Assembly (NCBI GenBank): GCA_004764695.1
Contig: SMSO01000031.1
Coordinates: 4,015,048-4,079,047, forward strand
Length of the DNA stretch: 64,000 nt
Reading direction: 5' to 3'
DNA from: Schizochytrium sp. TIO01
Lineage: Eukaryota; Sar; Bigyra; Thraustochytrida; Thraustochytriidae
A program made the position numbers and the translations under genes. Shown here in pieces: positions 13,157 through 23,536 of the stretch. How positions within the stretch are numbered: the first letter of the stretch is position 1; every line of letters begins with the position of its first letter. The notes under the pieces were generated by a model. That model did no database searches. It saw nothing but the letters and a program-made list of their open reading frames with translations, and was not told the DNA's origin.

Positions 13157-13519
13157 CCCCTGTAAAAGAAACTCAGTAACTCTGAGCATCCTTGCCTAAC
13201 AAATGAACTCGATACTGGTTGGTGATTAGCGAGGTATCAAAGGGAAGCAGCAGGTTGCGAAATGCTGGCATCAGCGCCGGTGTTAATTAGATCGTAAGCT
13301 CCGGCTTGTCAACATCAATCGCTCCTGCTGCTTCTATCTAACCCCGTCAATATTCGGAAATGCAATACTCCAAGCGATAGCCATCAAATTCATGTGAAGG
13401 CGCGCGGTGCATGCAGCGGTGATGTGCCAATTGTGGATTTGAGTCTCATAGACAATATTACCTGGGGTGCTGCGTTGCTCGTAAATTTGGCCCTAGTAGC
13501 CGCAGGCACCTCGGCCTGA

Positions 13520-14065
13520 TCACTCATTCCATAGTTTGCTCAGAGAGTCAATGACTGAGCGCAAGTCTTCAATCCGCGATATGTCACGCACAGTAAAGAT
13601 CAAACTGTCAGGCTTGCAGCCATTGCGAAGCCGAGCACGTGCGGTTTCTGACTGGGCAAAAAGCTTCTGGAGGATTGTTTTAAACTGTGTAAGGGCGACT
13701 GATAAAGAAGCGACCTGTTGATTGGCAAGGCAACGTCCATGGCTTGATCGTCTTGGTCTTGGCTATCTTCACTGATGCTGGTCATATTGCTGATCAACAT
13801 CATGCGTGTCTTGTTTACTTTCTCGATGGTCCTGGACCATTACCCACGGCCAGTGATCACAACTGTCTTTTTGATCAGAGGCGCAGTAGCAAACCTCTGA
13901 AGGTTTTTGGCCAGAAGTAGCCGAATCGCGAGATCTAGGCAGGTAAGGCTGGTAACAATCGACTCGAAGCTGCTCTTGTTGCTGACGCATGCCTGGTGCA
14001 GAAGCCGGCTGAGGCGTCTCAATTCAATTATGAGCGCGTCCGAATCAATCTCGTGTTTCTATACT
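13520..14065 (-). pseudogene. decayed minus-strand gene, helical protein, family unknown
   Basis: On the minus strand a frame starts near 14065 with KHEIDSDALIIELRRL, runs through CLDLAIRLLLAKNLQRFATA, meets one in-frame stop near 13844, resumes with WSRTIEKVNKTRMML and an acidic SEDSQDQDDQ, then shifts by one frame into NQQVASLSVALTQFKTILQKLF and ends with DSLSKLWNE and a stop at 13520. One nonsense codon and one frameshift in about 180 codons indicate a pseudogene. The Leu/Ile-rich periodic character suggests an alpha-helical domain. A TFIIS-N/LEDGF-like helical bundle crossed my mind but is not supported by a diagnostic motif. Confidence 0.35.
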
Positions 14066-14266
14066 GCTTGGCTGAATGACCGTGTTGAAACTCCGATCGG
14101 CGCTATGCTTCACTCAGCGGCAGAATTAGAGTTCTGCTCGAGCAAAACAAAACAAATTCACAAAACTAAAACAAACATAACAGAACATTACAAAAGCATA
14201 ACGAATCATCTGGGAAGAATAAATGTTGGGCTGCTGTCTCATCCTTCTCCAATGCGCAGTTTAATA

Positions 14267-14295
14267 TTTGATTTGATTTGATTTGATTTGATTTA
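14267..14295. repeat. (GATTT)n microsatellite
   Basis: About five GATTT units end in an A-rich run. Confidence 0.85.
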
Positions 14296-14796
14296 ATTTA
14301 AAAAAAAGAAAAAAAAGCGCAAAGTCATGCTGCATTCTCATTTAGGTTCCTAGTTTTAAAAAAAGCCTGTACATTTTTATTTGAGCGGCTCGGAAACAAG
14401 GCCAGGTCTACGCAGATCTCACCTCGAGTATCCTGAATCATCAGCAATAAATTAGTTTTCTAATTCGACTTTGTAAAATTATAATACATAGCACACAAAT
14501 AAGAAGTAAGCGTCTGCAGCCATCCACAACAAAGTATTGGTCTGACAGTGCGTCTTGCGCAATGGAGGGCGCTGGTCAAGTCGGAAGCAGCCCCGAATAT
14601 TGCAAAGATATTTATCCCTGAAAAAAAAAAAAAAACATGGTACTGGACTCCCCAATCTGCTGTGCAATCGTGGTCGTTTCAAACAACCGCCTCGGAACAA
14701 CGCCTCTTGTTTCGAAAAAAGGGTGTGCCTAAGGCAACACTAAACATACGAGTCAATTGACTCTTAGATTGATCTGCAAAGAAATGCTAGTATCTT

Positions 14797-15526
14797 TCAC
14801 ATCTGACCGATTTTACAAGGACTCGGCAAACAAATTGAGCTCAGCACACTGTCAGTGTCTGAGCTGCTATTATGATCAACCACCTGATCGTCAGCTGGAG
14901 ATCGAGAGACCTTTTTAAACTTGGCCGCTTGCTCAAAGGAAGACTTGCGTTTGAGGGTCTTGCAAGACATCCCCAGTTGAGATACTCTCTCGTCAATATC
15001 CCGTATAATTGTTTCGACCAGACTCTCTTAAGGTAACTTCTTAGTGCGAGCTGCTTTTTGCTGTCTAGAATTGGACTTTGGAACGATATGATGTTGCTGG
15101 TCTTGACCGAGGCGCTGTGTTCTCAGTTACGCCCAGGCACGCTGCCGATCTGTTGCCCTGTGTGCTTGCTCTGGTGTGCATTTGCAGTGTTTGCCAACTG
15201 ACCGATCAAATCATTACAATCAGCGGAACCATGGCTCTGATGCAAAAGCCCGTTCGCACGACTCACGTGATACTCGGATAGTTCTGTCGCTGCTGCCGCC
15301 GCCGCCACTCGAGTTCTGGCTGTTGTTGCTCACCGAAGTCAGGAGTACCGGGTGGATCAAGCAGTGGATCATCGCGACCGACTGCTCTTGTGCCGAGCCT
15401 GTAAAAGCGTGATCATTAAGAATTCGTTGCGCTATCAATGTAGAGCTCGCCTCGGCGCGATGACTTGGCAGGCTCTAGAGCAGCGACTCCAGAAGCTGCA
15501 CCCTCTCTGCTGCTGCTGTTGCTCAT
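14797..15526 (-). pseudogene. decayed minus-strand gene with Ser/Gln-rich start, family unknown
   Basis: The minus strand has an ATG at 15526 followed by MSNSSSREGAASGVAALEPA, a plausible N-terminus, then a stop after 36 codons. Coding-like text continues in other frames: DPLLDPPGTPDFGEQQQPEL with RRRQQRQNYPSIT; a Gln-rich stretch LGQDQQHHIVPKSNSRQQKA; and a final part ESLVETIIRDIDERVSQLGM, KTLKRKSSFEQAAKFKK and SSSDTDSVLSS, ending at 14797. At least two nonsense codons and two frame changes are needed. The basic, Ser-rich C-terminal part would suit a nuclear protein. I see no known domain. It could be a retroelement gag remnant. Confidence 0.35.
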
Positions 15527-15691
15527 CTTGTTTGTTTACTACTCTGCCCCCGCTCTCAAATTAAAATGAAAATCAATTAAAATGAAAAATGCCAACATTA
15601 ATGCCGACATAAACTATTTATTCCGCACGAATAAAACTAAAGATTGGGTCGAACTGCTGATTGTCTTTCTCAAGTTGGGCCTCAGACGTAG

Positions 15692-16304
15692 CTACTTTCG
15701 AGATACCAAGTCAATCAAACGAACCGCCTCCGATTCGTCGATAACAAAGTTGCGTAACTCAACGTCGCTATGAGCAACCCCAAGAGCATGAACCGCATCA
15801 AGCGCAGCGCGTGCCTTCTGCTTCATCGCCAAAGTGATCTTGCCATATATATGAAGCAAGAGACTTGCCATAATAGCTTACTGCCAAAATCAAATCATTG
15901 ATAACGTGCGGGCCGCCATAGAAATAAGACGGAGCATGCAAACCTCACACAGGACGCAACGCCTCGTATACTTGCATCTCATTCTCAAAGCTAGCGGTCG
16001 CCTCGGCAATGTACTCTTCAGAGTCGTTTTGGGGCGTCATCACCTTGACAATAACCTCAAGTCCACACGCTGTCGAACGTTGTGCAAAAGAATACTGCCC
16101 CTCAGAGTAAGTCTGAAGCACATCATAGAGGCTGCCATGATAAGGAAAATCCGCCATTTTGAACGGCAGACGATCCTGAAGCAACTTCAAACGATACGGC
16201 AGATCGTTAGTCTCGCTTGCACCAGATTTAGTTGCAGTTAGATCAGAATCAGCCGAATCAGAACTCGAGTCCTGCATGGACTCTGCTTCGCCAGTACCAG
16301 TCAT
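15692..16304 (-). pseudogene. protein-kinase-like pseudogene
   Basis: From an ATG at 16304 (MTGTGEAESMQDSSSD...) the frame encodes an acidic Ser-rich leader, then LEVIVKVMTPQ (VAVK-like strand) and FENEMQVYEALRPV (alpha-C/Glu region), and hits TGA at 15945-15947. Beyond it, GGPHVINDLILAVSYYGKSL resembles the kinase hinge. A one-base frame change within the ATATATAT run at about 15845 leads to KARAALDAVHALGVAHSDVE, then LRNFVIDESEAVRLIDLVSRK and a stop at 15692. The H-S-D...R-N core of the catalytic loop and VRLIDL in the DFG position are diagnostic of a protein-kinase fold, in the compact form common in fungal and oomycete kinase-like proteins, including Crinkler-type C-termini. The nonsense codon plus frameshift make it a pseudogene. 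Membership of a specific effector family is not shown. Confidence 0.65.
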
Positions 16305-16360
16305 AAATAGGTTACATTTATTTCTTCGAACAACAACAACTTGTAAAAAAATGAGGTACA

Positions 16361-16663
16361 TAATATGGTAGTTAAGTTGGTTCGCAAACAAAAAGTAGGA
16401 ATAGCGTACTATTAGTCGGTATGGGATGAATATGGGATCAATTGATAGGCTTAGTTGCTAGTACGTGATCCAATAAGTAGCTGATCTCTCTGTTAAAAGA
16501 ACAGAGTAGAAGAGAGTGGAGCCGAATAAAGTTGCAGCTCTCTGCGAAAAGCAAAACAGAAAAGGAGGAATAGAAAGGTTAAGTGATAGATAGCTCAGGT
16601 GTCTTTTTATTAATTTGTTATTCACTACTTTTTGTTTGTAGAACCAACTTAACTACCATATTA
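16361..16663. mobile_element. possible MITE-like element bounded by ~38-bp inverted repeats
   Basis: The left arm 16361-16398 and right arm 16625-16663 are inverted copies. The outer 23 bp (TAATATGGTAGTTAAGTTGG plus TTC) match perfectly, then one small mismatch/indel, then AAACAAAAAGTAG matches again. The arms enclose about 225 bp with no ORF. The outermost bases are TA on both sides, so a TA target duplication (Tc1/mariner-like) is possible but cannot be told apart from the palindrome itself. It lies between the kinase-like pseudogene and the alkyltransferase gene. Confidence 0.45.
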
Positions 16664-16700
16664 GATAGATAGCTCAGGTGTCTTTTTTTAATTTGTTACT
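16586..16700. repeat. direct repeat pair flanking the right inverted-repeat arm
   Basis: GATAGATAGCTCAGGTGTCT followed by a T-rich tract and AATTTGTTA occurs at about 16587-16620 and again at about 16667-16698. The right arm of the neighbouring inverted repeat lies exactly between the copies. Confidence 0.75.
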
Positions 16701-16876
16701 TATTACAGATGCGATAGTAAGAAAAGAAAATGTGATAACAAGAAAAGTTTATTTCTGCGACTTGTGATAGGAGGTAGATGTGATGTTTAGCACGCTTGCG
16801 GAACGAACGCCAAACCCCTCTACGCGACCAAGGTTCTTTCTTCAGAACAAACCAACATTCGTACAGATCTTGCTGC

Positions 16877-17437
16877 ATGATCATGGCCCCGCGTGCGCGG
16901 ACTACGCTGCAGCGTGCTGCAAAGACCCGACGTGGCGCGAGCACCTCTGTGGTGAGCAGTGGTCCTTTGAAGGAAAAGGCTACTCTTGAGCGGGCGAAAA
17001 GGGAGGTCGCTACAAAGGATCAAGGAATCAAAGCATGGCCAACTTCGAAGGAGCGAAAGCGTACTGAGCCTACAGAGTTCCAGCAACGTGTGTATGATTT
17101 GATCTCAACAATTCCCGAAGGCAAAGTCTCTACGTATGGAGAGGTGGCTCGTGAACTGAGTTCCAGTGCACGGGCTGTGGGCAACGCTCTGCGGAATAAC
17201 CCATTTGCCCCAAGGGTTCCGTGCCATCGGGTGGTGGCAAGCACGAGGACTTTGGGTGGATTTTCAGGACAAAAGGGTCACGGAGCTCCGAATTTGATCA
17301 AGAAGCAATCCATGCTGGAAGAAGAAGGCGTAATCTTTGAAAAGGCCAAGAGCATTGATCATGAACGTGTAGTGGATAAGAGCTCCATGTATTTTTTTCC
17401 TTCGTTGTCATCTGCTACCAAAGCCACATTTAAATAA
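16877..17437 (+). CDS. MGMT: methylated-DNA--protein-cysteine methyltransferase (O6-alkylguanine-DNA alkyltransferase)
   Basis: Repairs O6-alkylguanine by irreversible transfer of the alkyl group to its own cysteine, presumably in the nucleus. The open frame extends upstream to 16796, but the first in-frame ATG is 16877 (a second lies at 16883), giving about 186 residues. Seen in order: a basic leader of about 65 residues, TEFQQRVYDLISTIPEGKVS, YGEVARELSSSARAVGNALR (DNA-recognition helix region with Arg), NNPFAPRVPCHRVVAS with the acceptor Cys at about residue 116, and LGGFSGQKG. The Cys of PCHRV is kept, so it is a true alkyltransferase and not an ATL protein. The N-terminal RNase H-like domain of larger Ada/MGMT proteins is missing; only the C-terminal DNA-binding domain is present. 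The leader could be a nuclear or organellar signal. No intron is needed. Confidence 0.92.
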   Translation: MIMAPRARTTLQRAAKTRRGASTSVVSSGPLKEKATLERAKREVATKDQGIKAWPTSKERKRTEPTEFQQRVYDLISTIPEGKVSTYGEVARELSSSARAVGNALRNNPFAPRVPCHRVVASTRTLGGFSGQKGHGAPNLIKKQSMLEEEGVIFEKAKSIDHERVVDKSSMYFFPSLSSATKATFK

Positions 17438-17718
17438 TCTCCTTAAAGACAGCATCTATCCCTTCTCATAATACACTCTTCCCTAGACCATCTTTGCCTT
17501 TTAAGAAAAAGAAAGATAAATTCACTTTTCGTTCAATTCATTAGACAAAGTTTTGAAAGTATCCAGAACATACATTTTTTATTCTTTCATCTTTTATGTA
17601 ATCGCACCGCCAAAGTTTTAAAATCGTTGACTCAAGTTGATGTGCAGCTCTCATCGCCTCGTAGGACACGATTAAATCGGAAAAATGTGTTTAGAAAGGT
17701 TCAAAGATGTTGTTCTAT

Positions 17719-18400
17719 TTATAAGAGATAAGGAAACCAGAACTTCGTCTCCTTATACTTTGTTAGGCCGTTCAAAAAATAGGGTTGCACAACACTGATA
17801 GAAAAGATAAATGTGCATGTAGTACGATCCTCAGTTGCCTTGTACTGAAGTAATAGGCTATCCAATTTTGATGAAAGATGCCATTTACCCAAAACGGTTC
17901 CTTGGTGTGCGTTGAATGTCTTGACAAAAGGAAATCTGCGCCAAAATATATGGCCCCGCATGAAGTGTTTCGCATTATTAAAAGACACTATTCTCCGAAC
18001 AGAGAGTGACCAAATAGTAGCAGAAGAATCTCTAGTTAAGATCAGAATCATCGGTGGTTACCTACTGACCTGCGCGCGCAATGTTCCAATCTGGTGTTGA
18101 TGATAAATAATCTTTCACAGGACCAGTTGGCGGGGCTATAGACTCCTGTTAATGAAGACTGAATCAACAAGCACCATCATTATTGCACTACAAAGCGCTG
18201 TCATTTGAGATAACCATGATACGCAGAGTGCCAAATGCCACACAACGCTTTTGGATGTGAATTATTCAATGCATTCTCTTGGGAAACTATGGTTGTGCTC
18301 ATGCATGGGCTCCCAGTGCGAAACCATAAAGACATACAGGATCATGGCATGGTTATCTCTGTATTCGCTGGAAAGTACCATTGTTTGGCCCATCAATTAA
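17719..18400 (-). other. possible decayed or multi-exon WD40-like coding remnant
   Basis: A minus-strand frame from 18051 begins MILILTRDSSATIWSLSVRR and contains FNAHQGTVLGKWH, which recalls a WD40 blade (ILTGSRDSTARIWSL...H.G.V). It stays open for 110 codons to 17719. Just upstream, in another frame, PPTGPVKDYLSSTPDWNIAR reads as coding, and further upstream MILYVFMVSHWEPMHEHNH. There may be small introns (GT/AG pairs occur near 18050-18070) or frameshifts. Only the one blade-like motif supports WD40, so this is tentative. Confidence 0.3.
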
Positions 18401-18593
18401 TAGGGTTGTAGCTAATTAGTCTCGCGCAATGTTATATGTTTGTAGTTTGTCTGTAAGCGGGGTGAAGCAAATACCTAAAGATGGGCGAGTTAGCCGGATG
18501 AGGACGATATAGGTGGATGATAAATGAATATATAGCTGTTGAAAAGTGGATAAAGGGAAAGCACTAAAGCCTACCTACCAGTAACCATCTATT

Positions 18594-19672
18594 CTACTTG
18601 CTGTCCAAAACGAGATTATCATGAAGCAGCACATGCGCTTTGCGCTTGATTTCAAGGCGCGTGGCATGGGCATCAGGAACATAATCAGGTCCGTGACGGC
18701 GCTGGTTGTCAAACTGAGACGCAGGCATACCACCAGTTAATGTGGACCCAAATCCTGGCACGTGGAGGCCAAGTCTGCCCTCCACGAACATTCGAAGATC
18801 ATCCAGGCGTAGTTCGTTAGATCCCCGATGGTTTGCAAGTTTGATGCCCTGCTCTGCCGCCTCTTGCACGAATGCCACTGCAAGTTCAAGTAACACCTCC
18901 TGAACAGCTGGTTCAAGCTCAGCATGCGGATCAATACTCTGCACAAGATCATTAAGCTTCCTCACAGATGCCAGCAGCTCCTGATCTCCAAACCCGCGCG
19001 CTCTCAACTTCAAAAACGAGCTTGCCGTCAGAGGGGGCATACGCGGTGCCAGAGTATCTCCTGGTTTTGGAGCATTAATACCACTTGGTCCACCTATGCC
19101 AGGTCCACTACCTACACCACTTGCTCCAGCAACTCCCGGCAATGGACTTCTGCCAGCGGCAGAATTCGAAGGAGGCAGCATCCTCGGGCCTGCAGCGTTT
19201 CCAGCGCCAGCCCCAACAGAACCTACAATCGGCTTTGCAGCAGACCCTCCAGCCCCAACGACGCCACCGATTGCCCCAACCCCGTGGGGGTTGACACTAT
19301 TAACGTTGCTCTTAGCGCCGCTGTTCACCATGTTATTCATGTTATTCATGGTGGCGCTGTTGGCAACACCGAGGTTCACGGAGCCACCGCTGCCTGGAAA
19401 GCGGTTGTTGGAGACGGGCCCGCGGGGAGCGTTTGCAGGGTAGGTTCCAGGCCTTTGTTGCGAGGAAGTGGTTGCAGAAGGGACTGCAGGTCCGGTCGCA
19501 GGAGGATGTGCGTAGCCAGCCATCGAGGGCGGCACTGACGTTGACGTTGGAACACCCGCTCGCTGCTGTGGCGCCACGGTGGAAGGCTGGGGTAAAGAAG
19601 ATGGGCGAGGAATAGATGCGGGGATCGGGCGAGCAGGCTGCTGTGTTGGATAAGCACTGCGAGCGGCATAAG

Positions 19673-19704
<32 letters not shown>

Positions 19705-19853
19705 GACGGCATGTAGGAAGAGGCAGGTACACCAGACGCCGATGGATGAACAGGCTGACCAGGAGCTCCACCAGGAACAGAGGAGGGGGCACCGGGAGCA
19801 CCGCGGGGAGGCATGCCAGTTCCCCGCGCGGGACCTCCGTAGCCGGGCTGCAT
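18594..19853 (-). CDS. TAF12: transcription initiation factor TFIID subunit 12 (TAF12-like)
   Basis: A 419-residue intronless protein. Residues 1-270 are a disordered Gly/Pro/Ala/Ser/Asn-rich region with a ten-glutamine run at 51-60 (CTG/CAG tract at about 19677-19706). Residues 285-370 form a TAF12/H2B-type histone fold: FGDQELLASVRKLNDLVQSI, then DPHAELEPAVQEVLLELAVA, FVQEAAEQGIKLANHRGSNE and LRLDDLRMFVEGRLGLHVPG, with the diagnostic loop-helix ending in a GFGS tail. In TFIID and SAGA, TAF12 pairs with TAF4 or ADA1 through this fold, supporting promoter binding. A short basic C-terminal segment (RLEIKRKAH) follows. The ATG at 19853 is the first in frame. Only the fold is conserved; the long N-terminal region cannot be compared by eye. 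Confidence 0.9.
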
Positions 19854-22800
19854 GACGGCAGGAGGCGCAGCGCGAAAGAAACAGTGAAGGCTGGAGGAGC
19901 CCTGTTGTGGCTTTGCTTGAGGGAGCAGATATTGTTTTATCGATCTCTCTATGTCTATGGTTTGATGAACAATAGCAACTCAAGGGTTTATGAGATATAG
20001 TTGTTGGCTAGTTTGCGGAGTTGGTTTGAGAGCGTTGGACGATTGATTGCAAAAATGTGCTCTTACAGAGTTGTCGCAGCTTCGAGTGCAATGCAGATCA
20101 GTATGAGCAGACAAAGATTTACGTTGTATATTATACGTTGAAGAGGGAATCATTTGCTAAATTAAGTGAAGAGGATTTTCATTGAAGAAATTACTTTCGC
20201 GAGGGAAACCAACTTGGATGAACACACTTCTACAACTTACGACTTACAACGTAGTATTATCTTTATGGAAAGATTCCGTCAGCAAACGCGTTGATTTTAG
20301 TTTGAGGAAAACAAAAAACACATGGGTAATACTCTGTAAGGTAGTTCTTTTTAAATAAGTTTGATTGAGGGGGAGGGTGAAAAAGTTGACTATTGGCAAC
20401 TTCAGGAATAGTAGATCACAGGATCGTAGATTGAAATTTTATTTCACTCCCCCCCAAAAAAAAACTAAGACTAGAAAACGCTTCTCATGTGTCTTCCAAC
20501 ATAACTTTTTTTTTTTTTTTTTTTCCAACTTTCGTCTATCCTCGGAAATCTAAAGCTGCAACCTAGATGATGAAGAGCTTCGTACACAACTTCCGTAATT
20601 GTTGTATAACTGCCGACATAATCGAAATACTAGATTTTACTGTTTTAGGAATTTTGAAGCACTTTCTATGTATGAGCGTATTCAAACCTAACTCAAGCAA
20701 TAACATTCATCTCATACTCAGTCCTTACTATTCCTGTGTTGTGCTAAATTAGATTTGCAGATGCTTCTGGACGTATAATCTAGGTCCTGGCAACTTTCGC
20801 CCGACTTCACTCTAAGAAGACTTGAAACTGTACAGAGATGACGAAGTGCACTTTTCTCATGCTAGTTCACATGTCATTTTCAAATCTTATTACATTTTAC
20901 AAAATCTCGTACTTTAAATGCGCTCACCTTTATATGTTCCGTCCTCTTTCATAACTACTTGGTGGACATTAATTTTGTCCTTATGGAACGTCACATATGA
21001 GTTTCAACAGATGCCAGCTTGCTTTAAGGCGTGTATGATACTAGGCCACTCAACAAATGCTCGCCTGGCTAAGAAGATCAAGTGCGTACTGAGCATTCCT
21101 CTGTATGAACACACACATCGATCTGAAGCCTTCGTTGTATACAAGTTTAGCTTGTTTCATAGTTTGTACAAGAATGTCTCTCAAATTTAGGACGATCTCC
21201 GTGCTATGAATAGAATAGTCCGACTGTCTGGCAATTGGTTTCTGTGGGTATCCTTTGAAAGGTAAGTGCCCTAGTTTAGTTTATCATAGAAGTATAGCAT
21301 CCACAGTGAACGACTTGATGTTTGGGAAATGTCTCTAAACTGCGCAAGTATGTAGGCTCAAATATTAAACATACATAAGAAGGATAAAGACTGTTGCACA
21401 GCCTTACGACCAATACTCCGTTCGCAATATCATTTCCGAGTATCGAGTTTGGAATTAGAGAAGAAATAGTTGCATCTGTTGATGCTAATCTAAACCCCTT
21501 TAAATGATTTCGTAATCGAAGATGCGTCATGGTATTGCCTCTCCGCTGCGATGGATTACGAGAGAAATGCATAACTTGCATGTCAACCTGAACTCAGAGA
21601 GGGAGCTTCACAAACCCATACTCTTATTATAGGAGAGAGCGGGAGAATGAAGTTTTATTTCAGAGCTGATGCAGAAAGATGTTAATCTTATTTCGTGCAA
21701 CATATCTTGCTTGGTGACGCCGCCAAACCATCTAAAATTCAGGTTGGGTATTTGTTCAAAGTTCGCGTTTTCACACATAAAGTGGTATTACATAGGGAAC
21801 AGAGTTGATCATTAAGGTGTCTGTGGAGGCAAGGCAAAGCAAACTTCGTTTGTTTCTTGTTCGTCGTGTAAGACAGGAGGGGGTTATAATTTCGATAAGT
21901 CTCTGTTGCGAACGTCTTCATGCCGCATTGGTATTTCGATGGCGAACAGGGTCATGATTAATTCACCATGTCTGTATACGTATTTTGAAAAATCAAAACT
22001 ATGTTAGACTCAATTCCAAACAAAATTGGGCGCACTTGAAGGGCCTTCTCACATGCATATGACAAAAGACGAAATCTTCAAAGTATGTAATGGACAACAC
22101 CCCCCACCCCCCCCCCATGTTGATTATTCTCCACATTTGTGAGTGAATAAACTGGAATGGAACATGAGAAATGTAATTTCAAGCTAAACCTGTTCGCTCC
22201 CTCAGTACGAAACCTGATACCCCGCTAAAAGGCCTGCTGGACAACCATAAAAGTACACTGCAACTATTTTGTTGCTGGTTCAATCCTATCCTTGAAAGCG
22301 GACGCAAGCCACGCGTCTTCCTGAGTTTAGATGACACCTGAAGACCTCTAATTAATTAAAAAGTGAACTTTGAATCCTCCAAAGTAATGGCTTTTTGAGC
22401 GGGGCAGTAAAGGTTGCGGCCAGAAAAGCCACTTTTAAAATTTTCAAAGTGAAACGTGCATTCGGCCAGAGTATAATCCATTTCAAAGAGCATTATTGGC
22501 TAGTTGGTTGGGATTGGATACTTGCGTCAGGGTGAGCTGTAACTCTAGTTCAGCTGACGAGTTTTTATTCAGATAGCACAATATCAAAACACTATAATAC
22601 AAACAAGATATCTACTTGGAGCGCTTTATTGGCGCCTTAAAAAGCAATAGATGAAACGCGGAGCATTACTAAAAATGAGAACAAAGCACCCCGCATTGCA
22701 TTGCAAAAATAAGTCCATGCAACTGAGACAAGCTGTCGGGTTCTATCTGAGTGCGTCTGAGAGACAGACACCCATTCTTTGCTGGCCTGTTCAGCATTTA

Positions 22801-23500
22801 ATCTGAAAACTGAAAAAGTTGCTCCGTTGCAATGAAGTGCAATGCTCTAGTCTAGGAAGTGAGGAAAACAACGTCCATTACGTTGTCATGATGATACTTA
22901 CGAAATAAAAATGCAAAAATATGCAAGCATTCCTTCGTTGCATGTCGCGTGGCCTTGCCCGATGGTTTTGCTTTTCATATCATTCGACAGATAAGAACTT
23001 AGTTAGCGCACATTTTAGTTGATTCGCAAATGACGGCCGGCCAGCTTCGCGTGCACAAAGGTATGACGAATAATTAAAATCAGGATTAGTGATAGTCTCA
23101 CTGAAGTGACAATTTGCGATGATTCGACATCACATAAATGGTTGACATACATTAATACACACAACTCATTCTGCCATAATTATTTCGAGCCGTGCGTCTT
23201 GGTATTTGTCATCCTCAAAAACACTTCTCTGCCTTGCTTTCCGTTTCCTAGAGTGTGCGCCTGTTAAAAGTTGCGTCTTACGCAATAACACAGCCTTAAC
23301 ACCTTATTTATTTGATTCTGCTTTTGTTTTGTTTTATAAATAAAAATGTGGTGTGCAGTGGCTATCCTTATCTTGACTGCTTTCTGCGAACGACGACACC
23401 TTTATGAGTTGTAAAGTTAAGCCACACTATCAGGCGACCGGTATGCGAAGCGTCAAAAGAAAGCGGCCTGGCCTTTCATTTCTCACTTTCACTGGCCCTT
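19854..23500. other. intergenic region without a supported gene
   Basis: AT-rich DNA upstream of TAF12, with a poly-C/A run near 20450-20465, a T tract of about 20 at 20505-20525 and a C-rich run at about 22102-22120. Short coding-like frames occur at 20918-21190 (+), 21276-21581 (-) and 22374-22535 (+), without recognisable domains. They may be remnants of old insertions. Confidence 0.4.
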
Positions 23501-23503
23501 CAT

Positions 23504-23504
<1 letters not shown>

Positions 23505-23536
<32 letters not shown>
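23505..23536. repeat. (AAGC)n microsatellite
   Basis: About eight AAGC units mark the left border of the repeat-rich block. Confidence 0.9.

Noticed and set aside
19342-19983. Open frames overlapping TAF12 in other frames and on the other strand
   Set aside because: Shadows of the GC-rich, Gly/Pro/Ala-coding part of TAF12.
22210-22310. Possible tRNA because of GGTTCAATCC
   Set aside because: No pairing acceptor stem, D-arm or anticodon arm could be drawn around it.
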